The notes: a model not told the origin generated them from the letters alone. Shown: positions 1 to 6,640, counted from the first letter of the stretch. The stretch is 6,640 bases of DNA from Prevotella sp. (GCA_017632825.1 JAGBQP010000071.1:1-6640); one strand, 5' to 3'. Made by a program: numbers and translations.

Positions 1-11
1 CATTTAAGTAA
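1..11 (+). CDS. rimP: Ribosome maturation factor RimP, extreme C-terminus (partial)
   Basis: Only the end of this gene is inside the window: codons TTT AAG and stop TAA at 3-11, preceded by CA, which would fit a serine codon TCA. This reads as a protein ending in (Ser)-Phe-Lys. Bacteroides RimP proteins, as I remember them, end in Ile-Ser-Phe-Lys, and rimP is the usual gene directly upstream of nusA in bacteria. RimP assists maturation of the 30S ribosomal subunit. The identification therefore rests on two residues plus gene order, and the other frames here also close early (TAA at 5-7 and 31-33). The preceding few hundred bases would settle it. Confidence 0.55.
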
Positions 12-137
12 GTTCATGGTTCTTTGCCAGTAAAGCGACCAAGAGGTCGGGCGAAGAAGTTCATGGTTCATGGTTGAAGACTGTGAAGTATGGACTGTAA
101 AAGAGAACTATGGACTATGAATTTTGAATAATGAACT
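11..137. repeat. Interrupted inverted repeat of 7-bp units filling the rimP-nusA spacer
   Basis: The right arm (106-137) is a run of 7-bp units: AACTATG, GACTATG, AATTTTG, AATAATG, then AACT. The left arm is split. Bases 58-75 can pair with 106-123 over all 18 positions (four G-U pairs, loop 76-105). Bases 11-22 can pair with 126-137 at 11 of 12 positions (one G-U pair). The 35 bases at 23-57 interrupt the left arm and hold a small hairpin of their own, so as RNA this could form a three-way junction. The element starts at the last base of the rimP stop and ends 13 bases before the nusA ATG. A sister copy lies at 4266-4356. There is no T-run after the stem, so this is not an intrinsic terminator. 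Whether it folds in the cell is unknown. Confidence 0.8.
36..49 (+). other. Small hairpin inside the left arm of the nusA-proximal repeat
   Basis: CGACC (36-40) and GGTCG (45-49) form a perfect 5-bp GC-rich stem with loop AAGA. It lies in the 35-base segment that interrupts the left arm of the larger inverted repeat. No T-tract follows, so it is not a terminator. A stem this short can arise by chance; its position inside the interruption is the only reason to list it. Confidence 0.45.
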
Positions 138-150
138 AAAAAATATATCA

Positions 151-1410
151 ATGGCAACAAAAAAAGATGTGAAAGGCCCTTCAATGATTGAGACCTTTCA
201 GGAATTCAAGGAAACCAAAAACATTGACCGCACCACTCTGGTAAGCGTTCTTGAAGAGAGTTTCCGCAATGTGATTGCGAAGTTGTTCGGTTCTGACGAG
301 AACTTCGATGTGATTGTAAACCCTGACAAGGGTGACTTCGAGATTCACCGCAACCGTATTGTTGTGGCTGACGGTGAGGTGCAGGACGAGAACAAGGAGA
401 TTGCTCTGAGCGAGGCCCAGAAGATTGAGCCCGACTATGAGGTGGGCGAGGAAGTGTCTGAGGAAGTTGAGTTCGCTAAGTTTGGCCGTCGTGCCATTCT
501 GAACCTGCGCCAGACGCTGGCTTCGAAGATTCTGGAGCTGGAGCACGATTCTCTGTACCAGAAATATAAGGATAAGGTTGGTACCGTCGTCAGCGGTGAG
601 GTGTACCAGATGTGGAAGCGCGAAGTGCTGCTGATGGACGATGAGGGTAATGAGCTTCACCTGCCGAAGCTGGAGCAGATTCCTGCTGATAACTACCACA
701 AGGGCGAAACGGTTCGTGCTATCGTCAAGGAGGTGCAGAATGAGAACAATAATCCGCGCATCATCCTGAGCCGTACCAGTCCTGTCTTCCTGGAGCGTCT
801 GCTGGAAGCTGAGGTTCCTGAGATTAACGATGGTCTCATCACCATTAAGAAGGTGGCCCGCATGCCGGGTGAGCGTGCCAAGGTGGCCGTTGAGAGCTAC
901 GATGAGCGTATTGACCCTGTAGGTGCCTGTGTTGGTGTGAAGGGTAGTCGTGTTCACGGTATTGTCCGTGAGCTTGGTGGCGAGAACATCGATGTGATCA
1001 ACTACTCCAGCAACACGCAGCTGTTCATTCAGCGTGCGCTCTCACCCGCCAAGGTGTCGTCGATTGTCCTCGATGAAGAGAACCACAAGGCTGAGGTCTA
1101 TCTGCAGCCCGAGGAAGTGAGCCTGGCCATTGGTAAGGGCGGTATGAACATCAAGCTTGCCTCTATGCTGACCGAGCACACCATCGACGTATTCCGTGTT
1201 GTCAGCGAAGCCGATGCCGATGAGGACATCTACCTCGACGAGTTCTCTGATGAGATTGACCAGTGGATTATTGACTCTATTAAGGCCATCGGTCTCGACA
1301 CCGCTAAGGCTGTGTTGAACGCTCCACGTGAGATGCTCATTGAGAAGGCTGACCTTGAGGAGGAGACCGTTGATGAGGTATTGAACATATTGAAAGCAGA
1401 ATTTGAATAA
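151..1410 (+). CDS. nusA: Transcription termination/antitermination factor NusA
   Basis: NusA binds RNA polymerase and nascent RNA and modulates pausing, termination and antitermination. Numbering from ATG 151 gives 419 residues. An N-terminal RNA-polymerase-binding domain spans about 12-135, followed by an S1 domain (about 143-208) and two KH domains. KH1 carries [11 protein letters not shown] at 255-265 (GxxG loop GVKG 262-265); KH2 carries AIGKGGMN with GKGG at 328-331. The acidic helical tail (about 365-419) looks like a single helix-hairpin-helix unit, so the protein is shorter than E. coli NusA (495 residues, two acidic repeats); this is normal for Bacteroidota as I recall. I chose ATG 151 (MATKKDV...) over an in-frame TTG at 124, which lies in the upstream repeat, and over ATG 184, which would remove little conserved sequence. 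No Shine-Dalgarno precedes it. The stop TAA is part of the infB ribosome-binding site. Confidence 0.97.
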   Translation: MATKKDVKGPSMIETFQEFKETKNIDRTTLVSVLEESFRNVIAKLFGSDENFDVIVNPDKGDFEIHRNRIVVADGEVQDENKEIALSEAQKIEPDYEVGEEVSEEVEFAKFGRRAILNLRQTLASKILELEHDSLYQKYKDKVGTVVSGEVYQMWKREVLLMDDEGNELHLPKLEQIPADNYHKGETVRAIVKEVQNENNNPRIILSRTSPVFLERLLEAEVPEINDGLITIKKVARMPGERAKVAVESYDERIDPVGACVGVKGSRVHGIVRELGGENIDVINYSSNTQLFIQRALSPAKVSSIVLDEENHKAEVYLQPEEVSLAIGKGGMNIKLASMLTEHTIDVFRVVSEADADEDIYLDEFSDEIDQWIIDSIKAIGLDTAKAVLNAPREMLIEKADLEEETVDEVLNILKAEFE

Positions 1411-1415
1411 GGAGG
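1408..1415 (+). promoter_or_regulatory. Full-length Shine-Dalgarno sequence of infB overlapping the nusA stop
   Basis: TAAGGAGG is fully complementary to the 3' end of 16S rRNA and sits 6 bases before ATG 1422. Its first three bases are the nusA stop codon. Bacteroidota mostly initiate without Shine-Dalgarno pairing because their ribosomes sequester the anti-Shine-Dalgarno, so such a site is uncommon there. In this window nusA, sufB and sufC have none. It also supports ATG 1422 as the infB start. A caution is that AAGGAGG also occurs inside coding sequence at 727, 1593, 2121, 3030 and 5712. Confidence 0.75.
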
Positions 1416-1421
1416 AATAGA

Positions 1422-4262
1422 ATGGGAGTAAGATTAAACAAAGTATTAACAGAATTGAACATCGGCCTGCAGACAGCTGTCGACTTCCTAAAGAAGAAAA
1501 GCAGTCTTGGCGAGGTGAAGGATGATGTCACCCCGAACACTAAGATTAGCGACGAGCAGTATCAGGCCCTTGTCAATGAGTTCAGCGGCGATAAGGAGGT
1601 AAAGTCGCAAGCTGCGCAGCTGTTCCCGAAAAAGGAGAAAAAGAAAGAGAGAAAGCCTGAGGTTGCCGAGGTAAAGGGCGAAGTGCGCCAAACCTTCAAG
1701 CCCCTGGGCAAGATTGATCTTGACAGTATTGGCAAGAAACCGGCTGCTCCTGCCGAGCAGCCTAAGCCTGTCGTTGAGCAGCCCAAGCCTGCCGCCACCG
1801 AGCCCAAACCAGTGGAGAAGACTGAAGCCAAGCCTGTTGTCGCAGAGCCCAAGGTCGAGAAAGCTCCTGTTGCTGTAAAGCCCGAGCCGGCACCGGTTGT
1901 CACAAAGGTTGAACCCAAAAAGGTTGAAGAGCCCGCGAAAGAGACTCCGGCTCCCGAAGTCGTCTCGTCGCCTGCCGCAGAGAAGACGGAGACAGCTGCG
2001 CCGCAGCAGTCTGAGGTCTTTACGCTGAAGAGCGAGAGCAAGCTGGCTCCGAAGGTTAACGTTCTGGGTAAGATTGACTTGTCGACACTGAACCAGAGTA
2101 CGCGTCCCAAGAAGAAATCAAAGGAGGAAAAGAAAAAGGAACGCGAGGAGAAACTGGCTCAGCAGCGTGGTGAGAAGAAAAAGCGCGTACGCATTGGTCA
2201 GGAGCGTGTTGACATTGAGGCTGAGGCCCGTAACGATGCCAACAAGCAGAAGAAGCAGAAGAACGGTCGTCCGCAGGATGGCGGCAACCAGAATATGAAC
2301 CAGCAGGGTGGCGGTAAGAAGAACAAGAAGAACCGTCAGCCGCAGAAACCGCTGGAGGTTGATGATGAGGCTGTAGCACGTCAGGTTAAGGAGACGCTGG
2401 CCCGTCTGACTTCCAAGAACCAGAACAAAAAGGGTGCTAAATATCGTCGAGAGAAGCGTGATGCCGTTGCAGAGCGCATGAACGAGGAGATGGCAGCAGA
2501 GGCAGCACAGAGCAAGGTGCTGAAGCTCACCGAGTTTGTGACGGTTTCGGAGTTGGCTACCATGATGAACGTCGGTGTCAACCAGGTTATCGGTACCTGC
2601 ATGAGCATCGGTATCATGGTGTCTATCAACCAGCGTCTGGATGCAGAGACCATCAATATCGTGGCCGACGAGTTCGGTTTTACTACCGAGTACGTCAGTG
2701 CTGAGGTGCAGAACGCTATAACAGAGGAGGAGGACGATGAGAACGATCTGATTTCACGTGCACCGATTGTGACCGTTATGGGACATGTTGACCACGGTAA
2801 GACATCGCTGCTCGACCATATCCGTAACACCAACGTGATTGCCGGTGAGGCTGGTGGTATCACTCAGCATATCGGTGCCTACAACGTCACACTGAAGGAT
2901 GGTCACAGCATTACGTTCCTTGATACGCCTGGTCACGAGGCTTTCACCGCTATGCGTGCCCGTGGTGCTCAGGTGACGGATATTGCCATCATCATTATTG
3001 CTGCCGATGACTCTGTGATGCCTACCACCAAGGAGGCCATCGCCCATGCCCAGGCTGCTAACGTGCCGATGGTGTTTGCTATCAACAAGATTGATAAACC
3101 CGGTGCTAACCCGGATAAGATTCGTGAGGACCTGGCACAGATGAACCTTCTCGTTGAAGAGTGGGGTGGTAAGTATCAGTGTCAGGAGATTAGCGCCAAG
3201 AAGGGTGTCGGTGTCTATGAACTGCTGGAGAAAGTGATGCTCGAGGCCGAGATGCTCGACCTGAAGGCTAATCCCAACCGCAAGGCTACGGGCTCTGTTA
3301 TCGAGTCATCGCTCGACAAGGGTCGCGGATACGTCTCTACGGTGCTCGTTTCCAACGGTACGCTGAAACAGGGCGACATTGTCGTTGCTGGTACAAGCTA
3401 TGGCCGCATCAAGGCTATGTTCAACGAGCGTAATCAGCGAATCGATGAGGCCGGACCTGCAGAACCCGCTATCATTCTTGGTCTGAATGGTGCTCCTACC
3501 GCCGGCGACTCCTTCCACGTGATGGAAACCGAACAGGAGGCCCGCGATATCACCAACAAGCGTGTACAGTTGCAGCGTGAGCAGAGTCTGCGTACTACCA
3601 CGAAGCTGGGTCTCGACGAACTGTCGCACCGTATTGCACTGGGTGAGTTCCATGAGCTCAACATCATTGTCAAGGGTGATACTGATGGCTCTATCGAGGC
3701 ACTCTCTGACTCGTTCATCAAGCTTTCTACCGAAAAGGTGCAAGTCAACGTCATCTCAAAGGCTGTGGGTCAGATTTCAGAGAACGATGTCATGCTGGCT
3801 TCGGCTTCCGATGCCATCATCGTTGGTTTCCAGGTTCGTCCTTCTGCCGATGCCCGTCGTGCTGCTGACCGCGAGGGTGTTGAAATCAATACCTATTCTA
3901 TTATCTATGACGCCATCGATGAGGTGAAGTCAACGATGCAGGGTATGCTCGACAAGGTGAAGAAGGAGATTGTCTCTGGCGAGATTGAGGTGAAGCAGGT
4001 ATTCAAGATTTCAAAGGTGGGTACCGTTGCTGGTGGTCTCGTTACCGATGGTAAGGTCCACAACAAGGATAAGGCCCGCGTCATCCGTGATGGTATCGTT
4101 ATCCACACCGCTCCTATTGATGCCCTGAAGCGTTACAAGGACGACGCGAAGGAAGTGGCTACCGGTTTGGAGTGCGGTATCTCGCTTGTCAACTTCAACG
4201 ATATCCAGGTAGGTGATATCATTGAGACCTTCACAGAGATTGAGGTAGAACAGAAACTGTAA
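1422..4262 (+). CDS. infB: Translation initiation factor IF-2
   Basis: IF2 is the GTPase that delivers formyl-Met-tRNA to the 30S subunit and promotes subunit joining. The 946 residues run in family order. A first IF2-N helical domain (1-55) is followed by a long charged linker (about 60-360) with Pro-Lys-Pro/Glu repeats, then runs of Lys, Arg and Gln, and then a second IF2-N domain (about 366-425). The G domain (about 447-620) has G1 GHVDHGKT at 454-461, DTPGHE at 501-506, NKID at 555-558 and SAK at 591-593. Domain II lies at about 620-710, C1 at about 742-845 and the tRNA-binding C2 at about 850-946. All nucleotide-binding motifs are intact. The protein is somewhat longer than E. coli IF2 (890) because of the linker, which is variable in the family. 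It starts 11 bases after the nusA stop, so the two are very likely cotranscribed. Confidence 0.98.
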   Translation: MGVRLNKVLTELNIGLQTAVDFLKKKSSLGEVKDDVTPNTKISDEQYQALVNEFSGDKEVKSQAAQLFPKKEKKKERKPEVAEVKGEVRQTFKPLGKIDLDSIGKKPAAPAEQPKPVVEQPKPAATEPKPVEKTEAKPVVAEPKVEKAPVAVKPEPAPVVTKVEPKKVEEPAKETPAPEVVSSPAAEKTETAAPQQSEVFTLKSESKLAPKVNVLGKIDLSTLNQSTRPKKKSKEEKKKEREEKLAQQRGEKKKRVRIGQERVDIEAEARNDANKQKKQKNGRPQDGGNQNMNQQGGGKKNKKNRQPQKPLEVDDEAVARQVKETLARLTSKNQNKKGAKYRREKRDAVAERMNEEMAAEAAQSKVLKLTEFVTVSELATMMNVGVNQVIGTCMSIGIMVSINQRLDAETINIVADEFGFTTEYVSAEVQNAITEEEDDENDLISRAPIVTVMGHVDHGKTSLLDHIRNTNVIAGEAGGITQHIGAYNVTLKDGHSITFLDTPGHEAFTAMRARGAQVTDIAIIIIAADDSVMPTTKEAIAHAQAANVPMVFAINKIDKPGANPDKIREDLAQMNLLVEEWGGKYQCQEISAKKGVGVYELLEKVMLEAEMLDLKANPNRKATGSVIESSLDKGRGYVSTVLVSNGTLKQGDIVVAGTSYGRIKAMFNERNQRIDEAGPAEPAIILGLNGAPTAGDSFHVMETEQEARDITNKRVQLQREQSLRTTTKLGLDELSHRIALGEFHELNIIVKGDTDGSIEALSDSFIKLSTEKVQVNVISKAVGQISENDVMLASASDAIIVGFQVRPSADARRAADREGVEINTYSIIYDAIDEVKSTMQGMLDKVKKEIVSGEIEVKQVFKISKVGTVAGGLVTDGKVHNKDKARVIRDGIVIHTAPIDALKRYKDDAKEVATGLECGISLVNFNDIQVGDIIETFTEIEVEQKL

Positions 4263-4265
4263 TTT

Positions 4266-4356
4266 AGTTCATAGTTCAAAGTTCATAGTTCATAGCTGGC
4301 TGCGCCATATGGACAAGGACATTGAACTATGAACTATGAATTATGAACAATGAACT
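4266..4356. repeat. Long inverted repeat spanning the infB-sufB spacer and the sufB start codon
   Basis: The left arm 4266-4295 and right arm 4327-4356 match as reverse complements at 27 of 30 positions; one of the three differences still allows a G-U pair in RNA. The loop is 31 bases (4296-4326) and contains a further small stem, TGGC 4297-4300 with GCCA 4304-4307. The right side is built of 7-bp units from 4325: AACTATG, AACTATG, AATTATG, AACAATG, then AACT. It matches the nusA-proximal copy (106-137) at 29 of 32 positions. The arm overlaps the sufB ATG (4350-4352). No T-run follows, so it is not an intrinsic terminator. As RNA it would place the sufB start inside a stem; as DNA it may be a dispersed palindromic repeat. 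Confidence 0.9.
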
Positions 4357-5798
4357 CAACAAATAATGAGTATGTCCGCCAGGTGGCAGAGCAAAAGTAT
4401 GAATTTGGCTTTACTACTGACGTACATACAGAGATTATAGAGAAGGGGCTGAACGAGGATATCGTTCGGCTCATCTCTGCTAAAAAAGGAGAACCCGAGT
4501 GGATGCTTGAGTTCCGCCTGAAAGCGTTCCGCTACTGGAAAGAGCAGACGGAGCCTAAATGGGGACATGTGCATGTGCCGGAGATTGACTATCAGGCCAT
4601 CAGCTACTATGCTGACCCGCTGGCCAAGAAGCCCGAAGGCGATGGAAAGATAGATCCTGAACTCGAGAAAACCTTCGACAAGTTGGGTATTCCCCTTGAG
4701 GAGCGGTTGGCACTCAGCGGCAATACGGCTGTTGATGCCATCATGGATTCCGTTTCGGTGAAAACCACTTTCAAGGAGAAATTGCGCGAGAAGGGCGTTA
4801 TCTTCTGCTCCATTGGCGAGGCTATCAAGGAACATGGCGATCTGGTACGCCAATACCTGGGTACTGTCGTACCTTATAAAGATAATTTCTTTGCTGCGCT
4901 TAACTCTGCTGTTTTCAGCGACGGCTCGTTTGTCTATATTCCCAAAGGGGTACGCTGTCCGATGGAACTCAGTTCTTATTTCCGCATCAACGCCCGTAAC
5001 ACCGGTCAGTTTGAGCGCACACTGATAATTGCTGATGACGACAGCTACGTTAGCTATCTCGAAGGCTGTACAGCGCCTATGCGTGACGAGAACCAGCTGC
5101 ATGCGGCTATTGTTGAGATTATCGTGATGGATCGTGCTGAGGTGAAATACTCTACGGTTCAGAACTGGTATCCTGGCGATGAGAACGGCAAGGGTGGTGT
5201 GCTCAATCTGGTGACCAAACGTGGCGATTTGCGCGGTGTGGACTCCAAATTGTCGTGGACACAGGTTGAGACGGGTTCTGCCATTACATGGAAATATCCA
5301 TCGTGTATCCTGCGTGGTGACAACTCCGTAGCCGAATTCTACTCGGTGGCCGTTACCAATAATTATCAGGAGGCCGACACCGGCACGAAGATGATACATA
5401 TTGGCAAGAACACCAAGTCAACGATTATTTCGAAGGGTATCTCCGCCGGACACTCGCAGAACTCCTACCGTGGTCTTGTGCGTGCCGCTTCGACTGCTGA
5501 TAATGCGCGTAACTATTCCAGTTGCGACTCTCTGCTGCTGGGTTCCGACTGTGGTGCCCACACCTTTCCTTATATGGATGTGCACAACGATACAGCCATC
5601 TTCGAACACGAGGCAACCACCTCAAAGATATCAGAGGACCAGCTGTTCTATTGCAACCAGCGTGGTATTCCGACGGAGCAGGCTGTGGGCCTCATCGTCA
5701 ACGGCTATGCCAAGGAGGTCATTCAGAAACTGCCGATGGAGTTTGCCGTTGAGGCACAGAAGCTTTTGTCGGTATCATTGGAGGGAACCGTTGGATAA
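4350..5798 (+). CDS. sufB: Fe-S cluster assembly scaffold protein SufB
   Basis: SufB is the scaffold subunit of the cytoplasmic SufBC2D complex on which nascent Fe-S clusters are built. The 482 residues are close to E. coli SufB (495). An N-terminal helical part (about 1-115) is followed by the beta-helix core and a C-terminal helical part that binds SufC. Conserved stretches include [25 protein letters not shown] sequence and CGAHTFPY. By alignment from memory, C240 corresponds to E. coli C254, C392 to C405 and E421 (in EHEATTS) to E434, the residues implicated in cluster assembly; all are present. ATG 4350 is the first usable start: the upstream in-frame ATG at 4329 meets a TGA at 4344, and the next internal Met is residue 52. 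There is no Shine-Dalgarno, and the start lies inside an inverted repeat. I saw no IscR- or Fur-like site. Confidence 0.97.
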   Translation: MNSTNNEYVRQVAEQKYEFGFTTDVHTEIIEKGLNEDIVRLISAKKGEPEWMLEFRLKAFRYWKEQTEPKWGHVHVPEIDYQAISYYADPLAKKPEGDGKIDPELEKTFDKLGIPLEERLALSGNTAVDAIMDSVSVKTTFKEKLREKGVIFCSIGEAIKEHGDLVRQYLGTVVPYKDNFFAALNSAVFSDGSFVYIPKGVRCPMELSSYFRINARNTGQFERTLIIADDDSYVSYLEGCTAPMRDENQLHAAIVEIIVMDRAEVKYSTVQNWYPGDENGKGGVLNLVTKRGDLRGVDSKLSWTQVETGSAITWKYPSCILRGDNSVAEFYSVAVTNNYQEADTGTKMIHIGKNTKSTIISKGISAGHSQNSYRGLVRAASTADNARNYSSCDSLLLGSDCGAHTFPYMDVHNDTAIFEHEATTSKISEDQLFYCNQRGIPTEQAVGLIVNGYAKEVIQKLPMEFAVEAQKLLSVSLEGTVG

Positions 5799-5799
5799 A

Positions 5800-5831
5800 C
5801 AAAATCGTAATAACGAAATAACGTAATATCG
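5800..5831 (+). repeat. Four imperfect 8-bp tandem units in the sufB-sufC spacer
   Basis: The 37-bp gap reads as CAAAATCG, TAATAACG, AAATAACG and TAATATCG, followed by AGAG and the sufC ATG. Each unit ends in CG after an A/T-rich stretch. The run nearly fills the spacer. It has no Shine-Dalgarno and no strong self-complementarity, so the likely effect is an unstructured A-rich leader. Its period (8) differs from the 7-bp units at the other two junctions, so it is a separate repeat type. Confidence 0.7.
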
Positions 5832-5835
5832 AGAG

Positions 5836-6591
5836 ATGTTAGAAGTAAAGAACCTACATGCCAAGATTGGCGAGAAAGAGATATTAAAGGGCATTGACCT
5901 CGTGATTCGCGATGGTGAGACACATGCCATCATGGGTCCGAACGGTTCGGGCAAGTCAACACTGAGTGCTGTGCTCGTGGGCAATCCGCTCTACGAGGTA
6001 ACCGAAGGTGAAGCCTTCTTCAACGGTAAGAACCTGCTGGAGATGGCACCCGAGGACCGCGCCCATGAGGGCTTGTTCCTCTCGTTTCAGTATCCCGTGG
6101 AGATTCCCGGTGTTTCGATGACGAACTTCATGAAGACCGCCATCAACGAGAAGCGTAAGTATCAGGGGCTGGAGCCGATGAACGCTGCCGAGTTCCTGAA
6201 ACTGCAACGCGAGAAGCGTAAGATTGTGGAACTCGACTCTAAACTGGCCAATCGCTCGGTGAACGAAGGCTTCAGCGGTGGCGAGAAGAAGCGCAACGAG
6301 ATATTCCAGATGGCTATGCTCGAGCCGAAACTGTCTATTCTCGACGAGACCGACTCTGGCTTAGATGTCGATGCTATGCGCATCGTGGCTGATGGTGTCA
6401 ACAAACTCCAGACCCCCGACACCTCATGCATCGTCATCACCCACTACGACCGTCTGCTGGAGATGATACGTCCGCAGTTCGTTCACGTGCTCTACAAGGG
6501 CCGTATTGTTAAGACTGGCGGACCCGAACTGGCTGTACAGATTCAGGAGCATGGCTACGACTGGATTAAGGAAGAAATAGGAGAAGAGTGA
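5836..6591 (+). CDS. sufC: Fe-S assembly ATPase SufC
   Basis: SufC is a soluble ABC-type ATPase that binds SufB and SufD; its ATP-driven dimerisation reshapes the complex during cluster assembly. It is not a membrane transporter. The 251 residues match the family (E. coli 248). Walker A is GPNGSGKST at 34-42 with K40, the Q-loop glutamine is Q85, the ABC signature is FSGGEKKR at 146-153, Walker B is LSILDE at 166-171 with catalytic E171 and D-loop SGLD at 174-177, and the switch histidine is H203. K40, K152, E171 and H203 fall at the E. coli numbers. There are no membrane segments. ATG 5836 starts the family N-terminus (MLEVKNLHA) without a Shine-Dalgarno. The stop overlaps the next start by one base (TGATG), which suggests coupling to sufD. 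Confidence 0.98.
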   Translation: MLEVKNLHAKIGEKEILKGIDLVIRDGETHAIMGPNGSGKSTLSAVLVGNPLYEVTEGEAFFNGKNLLEMAPEDRAHEGLFLSFQYPVEIPGVSMTNFMKTAINEKRKYQGLEPMNAAEFLKLQREKRKIVELDSKLANRSVNEGFSGGEKKRNEIFQMAMLEPKLSILDETDSGLDVDAMRIVADGVNKLQTPDTSCIVITHYDRLLEMIRPQFVHVLYKGRIVKTGGPELAVQIQEHGYDWIKEEIGEE

Positions 6592-6640
6592 TGGGTAGTG
6601 AACAACAATACATAGACCTCTACGAACAGGTGCGCCAGAC
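6591..6640 (+). CDS. sufD: Fe-S assembly protein SufD, N-terminus (partial, runs off the window)
   Basis: An ATG at 6591 opens a frame that stays open to the window end. It encodes 16 residues, MGSEQQYIDLYEQVRQ, plus part of a codon. The start of Bacteroides SufD as I recall it contains a similar EQQYIDL stretch, and sufD follows sufC in suf operons generally. SufD is the SufB paralogue that completes SufBC2D. The start shares one base with the sufC stop. AGGAG at 6579-6583, seven bases upstream and inside sufC codons, could act as a weak Shine-Dalgarno. No functional residue of SufD falls inside the window, so completeness cannot be judged. Confidence 0.88.
   Translation, partial: MGSEQQYIDLYEQVRQ

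Noticed and set aside
23..126. Bacteroidota-type promoter (TTTG at -33, TAxxTTTG at -7)
   Set aside because: TTTG occurs at 23-26, but no TAxxTTTG lies about 20 bases downstream. GAATTTTG at 119-126 is a partial -7 match without a -33 partner and is part of the repeat.
124..150. TTG start giving a nine-residue N-terminal extension of NusA
   Set aside because: The TTG is inside the repeat arm and the extra residues (MNNELKNIS) are repeat-encoded. ATG 151 begins a more family-like N-terminus.
181..957. Long open frame on the - strand opposite nusA (258 codons)
   Set aside because: It lies entirely over intact nusA and has the His/Leu/Thr/Asn-rich composition of a reverse-complement shadow of a codon-biased gene. 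I recognise no domain in it.
1740..1950. Possible tandem DNA repeat in infB
   Set aside because: The Pro-Lys-Pro/Glu protein repeats are encoded by varied codons. This is the usual variable IF2 linker and not a recent DNA duplication.
4263..4349. Intrinsic terminator after infB
   Set aside because: The inverted repeat is strong, but its stem is AT-rich and no T-tract follows the right arm; the sequence runs straight into sufB codons.
4266..4356. CRISPR array or transposon terminal repeats
   Set aside because: The 7-bp units are contiguous with no spacers, and there is no transposase frame or flanking target duplication that I can see.
4356..5399. Long open frame on the - strand opposite sufB (347 codons)
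   Set aside because: It mirrors the sufB coding sequence and has no recognisable motif and no leader of its own. The only curiosity is that it ends at the inverted repeat, which is explained by the sufB start being there.
5401..5826. 141-codon frame on the + strand inside and past the end of sufB
   Set aside because: It is a shifted reading of conserved sufB sequence, rich in Arg, Thr and Ser. The correct frame encodes the invariant CGAHTFPY and EHEATTS regions.

Overview
The window looks like part of a chromosomal housekeeping operon of a Bacteroidota bacterium, most likely a Prevotella-like member of Bacteroidales. This rests on the gene order (rimP tail, nusA, infB, sufB, sufC, sufD), on proteins that match my memory of Bacteroides/Prevotella homologues, and on AT-rich leaders that mostly lack Shine-Dalgarno sequences in front of coding regions of about balanced base composition. 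The genus is inference.

Layout, all genes on the + strand: the last two codons and stop of a probable rimP (1-11); a spacer filled by an interrupted inverted repeat (11-137); nusA (151-1410); infB (1422-4262), preceded by a perfect Shine-Dalgarno sequence that includes the nusA stop codon; a second spacer made almost entirely of an inverted repeat (4266-4356), whose right arm contains the sufB start codon; sufB (4350-5798); a 37-bp spacer built from 8-bp tandem units; sufC (5836-6591); and the first 16 codons of sufD, which overlaps sufC by one base. No stretch over 300 bases lacks a gene. I see no tRNA, rRNA, CRISPR array, insertion sequence, convincing promoter or intrinsic terminator.

The first half serves gene expression: RimP matures the 30S subunit, NusA tunes RNA polymerase pausing, termination and antitermination, and IF2 places initiator tRNA on the ribosome. 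The second half encodes the SufBCD scaffold complex, which builds Fe-S clusters using an ABC-type ATPase (SufC). All genes face the same way with short junctions and no visible terminator, so readthrough from nusA-infB into suf is plausible.

The genes are intact and ordinary. The unusual part is the spacers. The rimP-nusA and infB-sufB gaps carry copies of one palindromic element made of degenerate 7-bp units (consensus AACTATG). Their 32-bp right arms agree at 29 positions, including the order in which the units degenerate. The element supplies the sufB start codon and a ladder of out-of-frame mini-ORFs. It could be a dispersed repeat that ended up at gene starts, or an RNA hairpin that gates translation.
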